A stretch of DNA of 64,000 bases from Acanthopleura granulata (Eukaryota; Mollusca; Polyplacophora; Chitonida; Chitonidae). The stretch spans positions 27,046,265 through 27,110,264 of the forward strand of contig JABBOT010000002.1 of NCBI GenBank assembly GCA_016165875.1, in the 5' to 3' direction. The position numbers and the translations under genes are program-made. Below the pieces are notes generated by a model. That model was given only the letters and a program-made list of their open reading frames with translations. It was not told the DNA's origin and ran no database searches. Positions 26,634 through 33,900 of this stretch are shown here, one piece after another (within the stretch, counting starts at the first letter, position 1; the number at the start of each line of letters is the position of its first letter).

Positions 26634-28227
26634 CGAACGTTCGTTCCGTTAAAGTGACCATTCACAGTTTCGTGGAAAAGGCCCAGAATTAAGTTCATTG
26701 ACTTGCCTTTCTCTTCACAGTCGCAACCCTCTGTCGACTAGCGGGAGACAATGCTCACCTGCCTTTAAACACAGACTGTGGCTCATTCGTCCAGTGCACA
26801 TTCGCCAGCATGGGTATATACTACATCAAACAGTGCCCGGAGTGCCAGTACTTTCACATAGACTCAAGTCGCTGTGAGTGGCCACAGTTAGTCAAAGATT
26901 GCCAGCCTGGAGCCGCAGTTAATATTTCCAGCACACCCCAGGAAGCCCCATCCACAGCGGATCAGTGTGATCTGGACGGATCCCTTGGACACGCACGTAG
27001 AGGCTTTCGGCTTGTACAGAACTGTGAGTTTTATATACCGATACTGATTGCAATAGGGGAGTTTCGAGTTCGAACACTTTTGTTGTTAAAGGTGAAAAGA
27101 GTCCTACTTTATCATGTCACTTGTCAAAAATGTTAGGCATTTGTTGACTTTAATTTGCTGATCACCTATCTCACGGTGTTCCGGAGGTACAAAGGACACG
27201 CCTTCCCTTGTGGAACTTTTTAAATTCACAAACCTTCAGTTCCTCAATTTTCACCATCGCTTATCAAGTCTAAATAACTTTTTGTGACACGTTTTTAGAC
27301 ACCAATGTTATAGTAAATGTCATCAGAAAAAGTTGCCCAACATTTTTGACAGTTCACGTGGTACAGTGGGACTTTTCTTACCTTTTGCGATAAAAGACTT
27401 CGAACTCGAAACTGCCGTAGTGGCTTACAATGAAGTTAATATTACGTTAAATACATAGCCAACTTCACGTGATATGATAACGATGTGTTGTAAATCTTCT
27501 TGTAGATTCAGAAGGAATCCATTAAGTTCAGGTAATATGCCCCCAGTGGCTTCCGTTATTATTTTCTAAAGACTCCTATCATCTTTTTAAAAAGGATCAA
27601 CTTACTTGGACCACTCAAGCAGGTTTCACACAACCACTGAATTACGCTTCGCACGACCTCTTGATCAGTAGATTCCGCACGACCAGCTTACTCGATCAGA
27701 TTACACACGACCACTCGATCAGGTTCCACACGCCCATTCGAGCTGGTTCAGCACTAGATTCCTTTTTTCTGGACCGCTCAAAGTACGTTTCACTGGGTGA
27801 CATATTTAGGTCCACAGGTTACGGCATTGAATATCCACAAGGCCGCGAAGGAGAATAACCTTTTACATGCTAAATATTGTTACCTGTTGTGATATTTCTC
27901 AAAGCATCTTGATACCATCTGTCTGTTTGGTTGACGGCCAGTTGATCCCGGGTTGTAACCTCTGCTTCAACCCACCATCTTGTTTGGGGCGGCCGGGTGA
28001 TCGCCGTGTATAACTGTATCTGTTTTGTTTCAGTCCACGCTCTGTGTTTGGTTGACGGCCAGGTGATCCCTGTGTATAACGACTGCTCCTGCTACGTTAG
28101 GTGCACAGGCGCCGGTGTCTGGACAGTCGCGGTCTGCCCCATAGGCCAGTTTTACGACACAGACGGTGCATGCGCCCCACAAGCCCAAGTGACGTCATGC
28201 AGTTCGGGTTTATCGCAGAAACCATGA
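536..28227 (+). CDS. Giant multidomain chitinase-like protein (2 GH18 + 11 CBM14), 5' partial
   Basis: Exons: 536-721, 1178-1425, 2188-2312, 2626-2758, 3222-3398, 3540-3674, 4493-4820, 6350-6703, 6998-7399, 8073-8237, 8698-8948, 9416-9540, 11702-11816, 14505-14684, 15045-15164, 15396-15807, 17864-18463, 19490-20089, 21116-21715, 22404-23003, 24031-24399, 24980-25249, 25776-26063, 26721-27023, 28034-28227. All borders follow GT/AG and the phases join into one frame of about 2,425 codons ending in TGA at 28225-28227. Domain order: GH18, CBM14 x2, GH18, CBM14 x9, with Thr/Ser-rich linkers. CBM14 modules bind chitin, so the product is probably secreted and acts on extracellular chitin (cuticle, shell, gut or chaeta matrix). 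The signal peptide would lie outside the window. Both GH18 catalytic motifs are damaged, so hydrolysis is doubtful. Every CBM14 exon except the terminal one starts and ends in the same phase, which allows in-frame exon duplication. It could be two genes read as one, but the matching phases across every junction argue for a single transcript. Confidence 0.8.
746..967 (+). mobile_element. SINE copy, tRNA-like 5' part truncated
   Basis: The copy has the box-B-like stretch GTGAGTTCAAGTCCAGCTCA, the shared SINE core (GGCCGTACGTGGGAAGGTCTG and a CCCGGGCTCTGC block), the tail GTAAAACACCATTCAAATAA and a short A/T-rich simple repeat. It sits in the first visible intron of the chitinase gene. Other copies lie near 26.4, 32.9, 44.0, 47.0, 47.3, 54.3, 59.7, 60.1 and 60.7 kb. 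Confidence 0.75.
2778..2861. repeat. Two-copy 41-bp direct repeat in chitinase intron
   Basis: A 41-bp unit beginning TATTGCCCATTCAGGGG is repeated head to tail with no visible change, immediately after the exon ending at 2758. The identity implies a recent local duplication. Confidence 0.8.
2860..3100. repeat. Degenerate minisatellite, about 60-bp unit
   Basis: CCCACCAGAGAACTAGAT occurs twice about 58 bp apart, with a weaker third copy (CCTACTAGAAAAACAGAT) further on. It fills the intron between exons ending at 2758 and starting at 3222. Confidence 0.5.
3881..4010. mobile_element. Short foldback element (MITE-like), about 130 bp
   Basis: The left end GGGGCCTGGGCCGGTTTCAT, followed by a TATTCCCTTA motif, is the imperfect reverse complement of the right end, which carries TAAGGGATAC and CTTCATGAACCCGGCCCCAG. 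Arms are roughly 40 bp around a short spacer. A similar inverted structure occurs at 30,058-30,287. No clear target duplication was identified. Confidence 0.55.
4821..6349 (+). other. Large intron between GH18-A and first CBM14
   Basis: No coding exon with domain similarity was found in these 1.5 kb. Short ORFs at 5689-5874 (- strand) and 5962-6159 show no recognisable motif and lack a compatible splice context. I see nothing else supportable. Confidence 0.5.
6350..6703 (+). CDS. CBM14 module 1 plus Thr-rich linker (exon)
   Basis: The exon encodes a peritrophin-A chitin-binding module with six cysteines spaced as in the family (LCES, TDCRKFVQC, QDC, SRC, DC), followed by a Thr/Ser/Val linker. 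Phase 1-1. Acceptor TTTTTTCAG, donor GTAAGT. The next exon is a close paralogue: the first stretch, through the third and fourth Cys, is almost identical at DNA level, so the pair arose by duplication. Confidence 0.9.
6998..7399 (+). CDS. CBM14 module 2 plus Thr-rich linker (exon)
   Basis: Second six-cysteine peritrophin-A module, starting LCENPGQLLP, with the same FSIDTSRCE segment as module 1. A longer Thr/Ala linker follows. The donor GTGAGT after CCAT joins in phase to GH18 domain B (the junction codon becomes Cys). It is one of only two CBM14 units placed between the two GH18 domains. Confidence 0.9.
7400..8072 (+). other. Intron before GH18-B
   Basis: No domain-bearing exon seen. An open frame at 7806-8045 has no recognisable motif and is probably chance. 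Confidence 0.5.
8073..15807 (+). CDS. GH18 domain B plus mucin-like linker (7 exons)
   Basis: Exons 8073-8237, 8698-8948, 9416-9540, 11702-11816, 14505-14684, 15045-15164 and 15396-15807 encode the second GH18 barrel. Markers: MVCYVTN at the start, CTHLIYAFA, the SxGG strand KVLISIGGW, the catalytic strand FDGLDLAWLFP, the beta-6 strand LTFDYH and the closing strand GGAVVWSLNEEDF. In the catalytic strand both the second-last Asp (now Ala) and the proton-donor Glu (now Leu) are missing, and the usual Tyr of the beta-6 motif is Phe. This domain should be catalytically dead but may still bind chitin. The last exon continues into a repeated Thr/Ser linker (TKFTGSTTESTG type) and ends in a segment, NGPPRNPNE, shared with the ends of the downstream CBM14 exons. 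The donor after 9540 (GTTAAA) is weak, but the junction is supported by exon length equal to its domain A counterpart. Confidence 0.82.
10311..10625. mobile_element. tRNA-derived SINE fragments in opposite orientations
   Basis: At 10,311-10,375 a + strand tRNA-like head (GTTGGCCTGGTGGCTAGAAC then GATCCGGGATCTCG) is visible. It is followed at about 10,425-10,615 by the body of the same family on the - strand, recognised by the reverse complement of the GGTCGGCCCGGTGT block. The family differs from the core-bearing SINEs elsewhere. A + strand relative lies at 46.17-46.43 kb. Confidence 0.55.
10970..11660. repeat. Decayed minisatellite, roughly 45-bp unit
   Basis: CTCAAACAATCAATAC and variants followed by a CAGGAGCAGG-like segment and GTTGCCTATTC recur irregularly in two blocks, about 10,970-11,200 and 11,490-11,660, on either side of unrelated sequence. 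Copies are diverged. Confidence 0.5.
11817..14504 (+). other. Large AT-rich intron within GH18-B
   Basis: 2.7 kb with no recognisable exon. Between about 13,250 and 13,700 a diverged tandem repeat of roughly 140-160 bp is visible: GTCAATTACTGAA.CAGATG recurs near 13,353 and 13,491, with a weaker third copy. Open frames at 11,927-12,109 and 13,842-14,066 have no known motif. Confidence 0.5.
14719..14838. repeat. Two-copy 60-bp direct repeat in intron
   Basis: A 60-bp unit starting GCACACTAACAGATCATGCC is present twice in perfect tandem register (14,719-14,778 and 14,779-14,838) with only two visible substitutions, just downstream of the exon ending at 14,684. Confidence 0.85.
15534..15745 (+). 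repeat. 21-bp coding minisatellite (Thr/Ser linker)
   Basis: Heptads alternating between TTKFTGS-type and TTESTGT-type give a 21-bp unit in 42-bp pairs. The same coding minisatellite fills the linkers of the CBM14 exons at 17.9, 19.5, 21.1 and 22.4 kb and, shortened, at 24.0 kb. Thr/Ser density suggests dense O-glycosylation and an extended spacer between chitin-binding modules. Confidence 0.85.
15808..17863 (+). other. Intron between GH18-B and CBM14 module 3
   Basis: The 5' part (about 15,808-16,400) is a diverged relative of the introns that follow the duplicated CBM14 exons: TTGACCCGGTGT, the TTTTCTGTTCTAG.ATTTCAAGC block and TTTGTATTATTATC are shared. A long inverted repeat occupies 16.5-17.15 kb. 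The last 295 bp (17,569-17,863) recur at 22,111-22,403. Confidence 0.65.
16525..17140. mobile_element. Long inverted repeat / foldback element
   Basis: The arm at about 16,525-16,785 is the reverse complement of the arm at about 16,881-17,140. Matching landmarks are AGCTAGAAGTTCGTCCCCGC, CAGAAACACTAGGGAA, CGCTGCTGTGACTCGC, CGAAATGTCTCCCACTCG and TCACTGGCCACCA. The loop is about 95 bp. The open frames in the arms on opposite strands share a short peptide only because of the symmetry. No transposase is seen, so this is a non-autonomous foldback element or an inverted duplication. Confidence 0.75.
17864..18463 (+). CDS. CBM14 module 3 with long mucin-like linker (exon)
   Basis: Peritrophin-A module ALCINNTDLLPYNPDC..., with an additional Cys forming CSAC at the fourth conserved Cys. 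It is followed by about 17 heptads of the KFTGS/KSTGT type and the tail CNGPPRNPNEPQNC. Phase 1-1, acceptor TTCTCCTCAG, donor GTGAGT. It carries Asn (EPNGW) where copies 4 and 6 have Asp. Confidence 0.92.
18910..19175 (+). mobile_element. Degenerate SINE inside duplicated intron (copy 1)
   Basis: CTAACAACCTGCGGGTGGACG, TTCTCCCACCATAATGCTGAC and a following AAAATATTGTTGACTTTGG segment match the core and 3' part of the SINE family in decayed form. Because it lies in the duplicated intron, near-identical copies occur at about 20,536-20,801 and 23,451-23,716. It is absent from the intron ending at 22,403. Confidence 0.6.
19490..20089 (+). CDS. CBM14 module 4 with long mucin-like linker (exon)
   Basis: Nearly identical to the exon at 17,864, 1,626 bp downstream. 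Visible differences include EPDGW instead of EPNGW, VSDC instead of VPDC, and linker changes (MFTGS, RSTGS). Same phase, acceptor and donor. Confidence 0.92.
20536..20801 (+). mobile_element. Degenerate SINE inside duplicated intron (copy 2)
   Basis: Carried along by the 1,626-bp duplication. It differs from copy 1 at a few positions (for example GTGTTGTTTCTCC against GTGTGTTTTCTCC). Confidence 0.6.
21116..21715 (+). CDS. CBM14 module 5 with long mucin-like linker (exon)
   Basis: Third near-identical copy. It carries Arg in EPDRW where neighbours have Gly. The downstream intron begins like the others but switches type at about 22,111. Confidence 0.92.
22404..23003 (+). CDS. CBM14 module 6 with long mucin-like linker (exon)
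   Basis: Fourth near-identical copy. The junction codon region reads TTACCGGGC rather than TTACCGCGC (Thr-Gly for Thr-Ala). Its upstream intron matches that of module 3, not that of modules 4 and 5. Confidence 0.92.
23451..23716 (+). mobile_element. Degenerate SINE inside duplicated intron (copy 3)
   Basis: Third copy of the embedded SINE remnant, shared by duplication with 18.9 and 20.5 kb. Confidence 0.6.
24031..24399 (+). CDS. CBM14 module 7 with shortened linker (exon)
   Basis: The chitin-binding half is almost the same as modules 3-6 (LLPYNPDCTRFVQC) but the linker is shorter and Thr-rich (TTTFTGSTTTSTG type). The tail has MIPRNSNETQNC. Its upstream intron is of the common duplicated type, so it probably represents the older downstream end of the array. 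Phase 1-1. Confidence 0.92.
24400..24979 (+). other. Intron between CBM14 modules 7 and 8
   Basis: Single-copy looking AT-rich sequence; no repeat or exon recognised. Confidence 0.5.
24980..25249 (+). CDS. CBM14 module 8 with short linker (exon)
   Basis: Peritrophin-A module with CVNNMLLPYNPDC, VQC, the extra-Cys motif CPDC, SNVCDYPENVEDC, then a short Thr/Ser linker and PQRPRNSKE tail. More diverged from modules 3-7. Acceptor TTCTTTCAG, donor GTACGT, phase 1-1. Confidence 0.9.
25250..25775 (+). other. Intron between CBM14 modules 8 and 9
   Basis: An open frame at 25,281-25,520 crosses this intron but has no domain and no compatible splice sites. A short poly-A run lies near 25,610. Confidence 0.5.
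25776..26063 (+). CDS. CBM14 module 9 with Thr linker (exon)
   Basis: MCFHNRLIPYNPDC, VHC, CPQC, SNVCDYPENVPAC, then a Thr run and RPRSSTDPQD tail. Closest to module 8. Phase 1-1, donor GTGAGC. Confidence 0.9.
26398..26635 (+). mobile_element. SINE copy with (AAAT)n tail
   Basis: It contains GTGAGTTCAAGTCCGGCTCA, GGAAGGTCTGCCAGCAACC, GAAATATTCTTGAGTACGGC and a long AAAT-type simple repeat tail. It lies in the intron between CBM14 modules 9 and 10. Confidence 0.8.
26721..27023 (+). CDS. CBM14 module 10 with short linker (exon)
   Basis: LCRLAGDNAHLPLNTDC, VQC, CPEC, SSRCEWPQLVKDC. The segment after the fourth Cys (FHIDSSRCE) resembles modules 1 and 2 (FSIDTSRCE) while CPEC resembles modules 3-9. 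The linker is short and not strongly Thr-rich. Phase 1-1. Confidence 0.9.
27024..28033 (+). other. Intron before the terminal CBM14 exon
   Basis: Contains a degenerate minisatellite of about 27 bp (27,605-27,760; CACACGACCACTCGATCAGG and variants) and, near its 3' end, two partial copies of the start of the terminal exon (27,925 and 27,982). Confidence 0.6.
27605..27760. repeat. Degenerate minisatellite, about 27-bp unit
   Basis: CACGACC...TCGATCAG.TT recurs four to five times with changes inside the last intron of the chitinase-like gene. Confidence 0.55.
28034..28227 (+). CDS. Terminal CBM14 module 11 and stop codon (exon)
   Basis: Last module: ALCLVDGQVIPVYNDCSC, VRC, VCPIGQFYD, ACAPQ, TSC, then a short tail ending QKP and TGA at 28,225-28,227. 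No transmembrane segment or GPI-like tail follows, so the protein is secreted rather than membrane-anchored. It lacks the CxxC motif of modules 3-10 but has an extra Cys after the second conserved one. Confidence 0.88.
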
Positions 28228-28463
28228 AGCCTGTCCATCACTACATTTCACATCTCCAGGATATTTCACATCTGTATTATTATCTGTTGTTTAGAGGCCC
28301 TGTTGTACGCGCATGAAGGCCTTGCTTGAAGCACGCTGCTACATCATGAGATTTTTAGCTAAGTCATTCTAAAGCCATCGACGATCTTTAAGTATGCAAA
28401 CACAAAATGTATTCGAATACTTCAGTACCTGCTTACGAGGAAAATTGATTGTGATACAACTAA

Positions 28464-28469
28464 AATAAA
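28464..28469 (+). terminator. Polyadenylation signal AATAAA
   Basis: Canonical AATAAA 237 bases after the chitinase stop codon; a plausible 3' end for the transcript. Confidence 0.45.
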
Positions 28470-30057
28470 ATTTATTTATCTCAATCTACCTTTATAATTT
28501 GTTTCTTTGTGTGCTTCCGGTCCCACATCATTACCGCGGGCCCGCGACGAAGTCGTCCGTGATGGGCATTTCTGGACTGCTGTCAAGAAACTGTACAGCC
28601 GCATTGACACCAAGAAAATTCCGTGATAGGAATTCACCAAAACGGAAGTATGACTACATCAAATATTGTAAATATGGAGGAAAATAGGAGCATAGCACAT
28701 TTGCTACAGACGAAGAAGGCCAGCATGCAAAAGCAAGCCCGAAGCAAAAGTAACATGTGAAACAAAGGGAATGCATTATTTCGTATCTATTCACAACTCA
28801 TGGAGGTTAGATAACTCATCAGTTTTCCCGTCAGAGGTCAGTTCTTTTTAGGCATAAAGATGCTACATTTTTTAACATGCATCCTCTATATACTAGAATG
28901 GCACATTTTCCAAAGCATCGGGGTGTGGTTTGTTTCCTTGATCGGGTTTTTACACCGAGCTGAAGAGCAATTCACTTTTATAGTGTCTGTAAGGTTTGCT
29001 AACGGTGGTCTTCTGAGAGATAACGTACGAACTTTCTCGTGACGAGATCTCAAACGAAAATCCTTTTTTCCACCTAAAGAAGAAGATAAGGTCTCGAAAG
29101 CTGTGCACACACCTAGTCCCCTCTGTACACCGCCAACACTCAGGTCTAGGTGAAATCAAAAGCCAAATAATACTGTAAGTCTAACAAAAATCAGAACTGC
29201 CTGGTAAATTACTGTTAAGCATTTCATTTAACAATAAACAGCGACATAAAAGGTTTTTCAAATTCAAGCATCCAATAAATGTAATTACCGGTACTAGAAT
29301 AACGAAAAAAAACATTCAGTCATTGTGGTTGATAGCAATTTTAATGTTTCACTAGGCTGTGATGCAAGGAAGACATCTCTGCATTCTGTAAAACAGTATA
29401 ACATCACATCATTGAAAGACAAGACCGAAGAATGCTGGCTTCATTCAGCAGATTATTTCAGAAAGGGCATGTAGTATGATACATACTAAATATATTCATT
29501 ATAAGACACACCTTACATTCTAAAGCTTTAGCTTCCAATCAACACAGCTCACTGAAGCAATAGCCTTTAAGACAGGACTGGTGACAAGATTCTTGAACAA
29601 AACTCACACTGACTGTAAATGTCAGCTTTAATGGTTTATAGTAATCAACAGGAGTTAACGTCCAAAAGTGATTTGCATTGCACATCTCCGATATGAATTT
29701 TTTTCCTAAACAGGTAAAATTATTAATTAATTATGAATAATATTTTAAAACTTGAAATACAGTTTAATTTACCTCAGGTAAGTGGTTTATTGATGAAATG
29801 CCACATTTAAGACATGACTAAATATCCACAATACAAAAGTGCCTTGTAAAAAGAACCAGGCAACAATATATCCTTAAACATGAAAAACATTAAAAGCATT
29901 AAAAAACATAAGTTTATAAATAGACTTGAAGGTACATTGGAGTAGTTTCTTTGGGGGATAACAAATTCTGATCTGCCCTCCATACAAACAGTGAAAAAGC
30001 CAAGGTAAACTGTTATGTTGGCTTCTCAACTGTTTTGCAACCACCACACTCCCTACC

Positions 30058-30287
30058 GGTCCCAGAATCACAAAGCTGTCTTAGAATTTAGCCAGGCTTT
30101 GTCTTAACTTATCCTATTAATCCCGACCACAGATTTGAACTGAAATGCTAATTTTCATTTTTACCATCAAGGTCTAGGACAACTCCTAGTATTGACATAA
30201 AAGTCTTTAAGGTGAGTCACAATTTTAGCACAGTAAACTGTTTTGTCAATACAGCTGAGTTTAGGATGCCTTCATGATTCTAGGGCC
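30058..30287. mobile_element. Foldback element (MITE-like), about 230 bp
   Basis: The left end GGTCCCAGAATCACAAAGC is the imperfect reverse complement of the right end, which contains CTTCATGATTCTAGGGCC. Terminal arms are about 30 bp with partial symmetry inside. The ends resemble those of the element at 3,881-4,010. Confidence 0.5.
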
Positions 30288-30489
30288 AAATCTTTTGGAC
30301 CTAAACCTCATGTCAGTCAGATCTGGTTAATGTATGCTATGAAGCTATAAACTTTAAAGCTCCAGGGTTAGAATGACTGTAAGGCAAAAGGGACTGACCA
30401 CTTTGAATGTGTTATTTACGGTGGTTGTATTATCACAGTTTTGTGCATATCAGAATATTATATACACACAATTACACTAAACAAATCAT

Positions 30490-30577
30490 TTTATTGTGGG
30501 TAGCAAATATAAATCTGATTAGTACTGGTTTCCGTGTTTAATTCAACAAGTCTATGACATACTTGTACAAATTTATT
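30490..30577 (-). terminator. ADPRH: Candidate ADPRH polyadenylation signals
   Basis: Two AATAAA hexamers on the - strand (30,577-30,572 and 30,495-30,490) lie about 370-460 bases beyond the ADPRH stop codon. Either could end the transcript. Confidence 0.4.
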
Positions 30578-30946
30578 TTCATGACATTTAAAATCAGATA
30601 TGTGCTACAAACAAAAACTCCTTTAGCCTAATGTTATCACTGCTGGGATCAGCCATACCATGAATACAGTCAGTATTTTACTCTACTTCAGACCTAATCA
30701 CCTTCATGTGAAGAAGTCATTTAAATGCTCATTTATATATGTTTACATGAATGCATGATGAATTCTGAACATTTTATATCATACAAAACCAAATTTTCCA
30801 ATTACCCCATTTCATGATAAGTCAACTTATCCAATCCAGAAAACATGGTAAACAGGATAAGAATTTAGTGTTCAAAGGAAGTAATGCATGAGTCAGTCGG
30901 CATAGTGAGGTGTAGATGCATGTATCGGCCATATGATGACAGACGC

Positions 30947-33900
30947 CTACTTCAGGGTGGTGGTGCTCTGGGTGGTGGGCTGTTTGGCGGGAGTGTTATG
31001 GGTGGCATCCCCTGTCACACAAGTAGCACTACTGTGGCTCAGGCTATACAACATCTTCCCTGCCTCCTCCAACCTCTCCCGGTACTCCAATTTCTGAAAT
31101 AATTCACAAGTCAATGCACACTCAGAAAAATTCTGTTTATTTTTCCTACAAACATGTATTTCCAGTAGCTCTGATGAAACATTTTTATTTCTTTTCTGAA
31201 ATGAAGATATAAAGGATGTTTGCCAAATACCTTTGTAAAGACAAATTTTGTGTTCATGTACCAGTACTATTGCATCATGCTGAATGATCTGAGTATACCT
31301 TTATGATAAATAATGCAAGCAAATAAGAAGATCTTAATCCCTGCATCAAACCATATACATCTATGACAAAAACCTTATACAGAGTAGTCCTGGGCTCACC
31401 TGAGTAAGAATTTCACCTGTGTGTAACTTCCTTTGTCAGATGTGTGACGAAGGCTGTTACATACAATTGACAGCTTATGTTTAGATAGAACAGCCAGGTT
31501 TTAAGATACATGTACTACCTTTGTATTTACTTACTGTATTTATTATATATTTATTCTGATAACGTTCAGCTTCAGGTTAAAAGCCTTTGGAGTTCACATT
31601 TAACTTCAGGGAAAACAAAATGTACATTCCAAATCAAAAACCAATAATGATAGTTACTGTTCATTAAACACATACTGAGAGTAAAAACTCACCTTATATA
31701 AACCCTTGGGGACCCCCTTAAAGCCATGCATTGCTCCATAACATGCCCCAGCTATCACCGCAGTACTGTCACTGTCCCCTCCATGGAACATTGCTCTGAG
31801 GGACAAACAGCCGTCTGACAATCTCCCATATGCAGGCATACATTTACTTATTTATCTGACTGAGTGTTTTGTCATGTTTCTTAATGCATTTCCACTTCAA
31901 TATTTCACAGAAGACAACAGATAATCTTAGTTATTCCAGATGAGATGTGAAAATGCACTCAACAGGCAGAGCAATTTTCTGACATGCCTAGCGACTCTAT
32001 AAATCACTTTTGATCTAGAATTATTACACGGCCATGTGAATATAACATATTCAAGAAAATGAAAACAGTATACTGAGTCTCTCATACCATAGGCTAATTC
32101 AGTCAACATGACAAAAGGAAAAATAAGGAGCATGCTACACAGCCATGGGTTACAGAAATAACCATCACCTAACTGATTAAAACCAATAACATGGCTGCAT
32201 TTTGACTTTCTTAATGTTCCTAATTTTGCTAAATTTGCACAGCTATAGCCTGACTGTGCTAACTGACAGAAAGGTCCATTTTTGGACTAATTCTTATAAT
32301 TATTGGGACAAATATTAGCACTGGATGGGTTAATTAATCTGTATATAAATAGTGTTATCCTTTCTTTTAACATTAACATGCAATGACTGTTTAAACTAAC
32401 TGAGAACATCCTTTTAAAAATTTGCAACAAAAAATTTTATACATTACCTATTACAAAGTTCCTTCCAGTCATTACTTGCATACAACAGAGTATCATACCT
32501 GCACAGCAAGAACAATTAAGACATTAAGTTGTTGAATTTGAGGCACAGATAGTTTCAACATTGTTGTAAAATACCACCCGAAATAACCAATTATTACCAG
32601 TAAGTACTACAACACAAAACCACATGTTACATTTACATTCTGTACATCAAATGTAAAACTTCTGAAAAAGCGTTCATAAAATCCACATCTCACTAGAGAA
32701 ATCCAGAGGAGATTCACTCACGCTATCATAGGAGCATCATGTCCACTTGCACCACCCCAGCCACTATAACTGACAGTCATATAAAACACATCTCTCTCCT
32801 TGACGTCATACTTATCAGGAAATTTGGGCTCGGATTTCCCATCCAGGATCCCACGCTGTGACAGGTATTGTCGCCACTGGTCTGTGAAGAATGACCTGAA
32901 AGTATGTTTCATGTATACATGACCTCAAAAGATTACCGGGGCCTCCAGGGCTCAGTCGGTTAGCGTGCTACCACAGCGTAATGACCCAGAACCCTCCCAC
33001 CAACGCAGTTGCTGAGAGTTCAAGTCCAGCTCATGCTGGCTTCCTCTCTGGCCATACGTGGTAGGTCTGCCAGCAACTTGCGGATGGTGCTGGGTTTCCC
33101 CTGGGCTCTGCTCAGTTTCATCCCACCATCATGCTGGCCATCACCGTATAAGTGAAATATCTATGAGCAATCAAGTAAATAAATAAATAAAAACATTACC
33201 AGTAGCACTCTTTCACATATACCAGCATAAAAGTAAACAAAAAAACCCAACATAATACTGGAATACTGGTCACATCTGTATCAGTGAACCACTGCCACAC
33301 CTGTATTAGTGAACCACTGTCACATCTGTATCAGTGAACCGCTGCCACACCTGTGTCAGTGAGCCACTGTCACACCTGTATCAGCGAACCACTGTTACAC
33401 CTGTATCAGTGAACCACTGTCGCACCTGTATGAGCGAACCACTGTCACACCTGTATCAGTGAACCGCTGCCACATCTATATCAGTGAACTGCTGAGAACA
33501 CAGCTTATGAACATGGATTATGAACTATACTTTTCTTATTTCTAATCAACCGGTTAATTGGGGATATGTCGATATGGCAAATAGCCCTTTGTGACTGTGG
33601 CTTTAAGTCTCAAGCTTGGACTACCTACTTTTAATATACGAGGATGTACAGGTATATATTTTATTATCAAGATTATCATTTATCACAATTTTTAAACTCA
33701 AGATAACAACCATATATTAACCACCCATTGTCCAGAATCAGTCTCCACTGCTGATACTTACCAGTTCTGCAGATTTTCGTTCACATGGTAATCCTGTGAA
33801 ATGACATATTCCCTGGCCTTGTCAACAACCTTTAACAGCTCAGCACCCCATTCAACGACAGGTTTCCCTGAAATCACGTTGTCAATTCTGTCAAGATTTA

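Larger units (their letters stand above)
28470..30946. other. Intergenic region between chitinase-like gene and ADPRH
   Basis: The genes converge here. No exon or domain recognised; open frames at 28,499-28,687, 28,860-29,042 and 30,884-31,102 have no motif (the last is the antisense of the ADPRH terminal exon). The segment holds a foldback element (30,058-30,287) and probably the ADPRH 3' UTR. Confidence 0.5.

Noticed and set aside
536..28227. Two adjacent chitinase genes instead of one
   Set aside because: No stop codon, polyadenylation signal or new signal peptide at the 7,399/8,073 junction; the phases join and create a Cys codon. Still open to correction by transcript data.
32938..33010. 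tRNA gene
   Set aside because: The tRNA-like segment is the head of a SINE with core and A-rich tail, not a free-standing tRNA.
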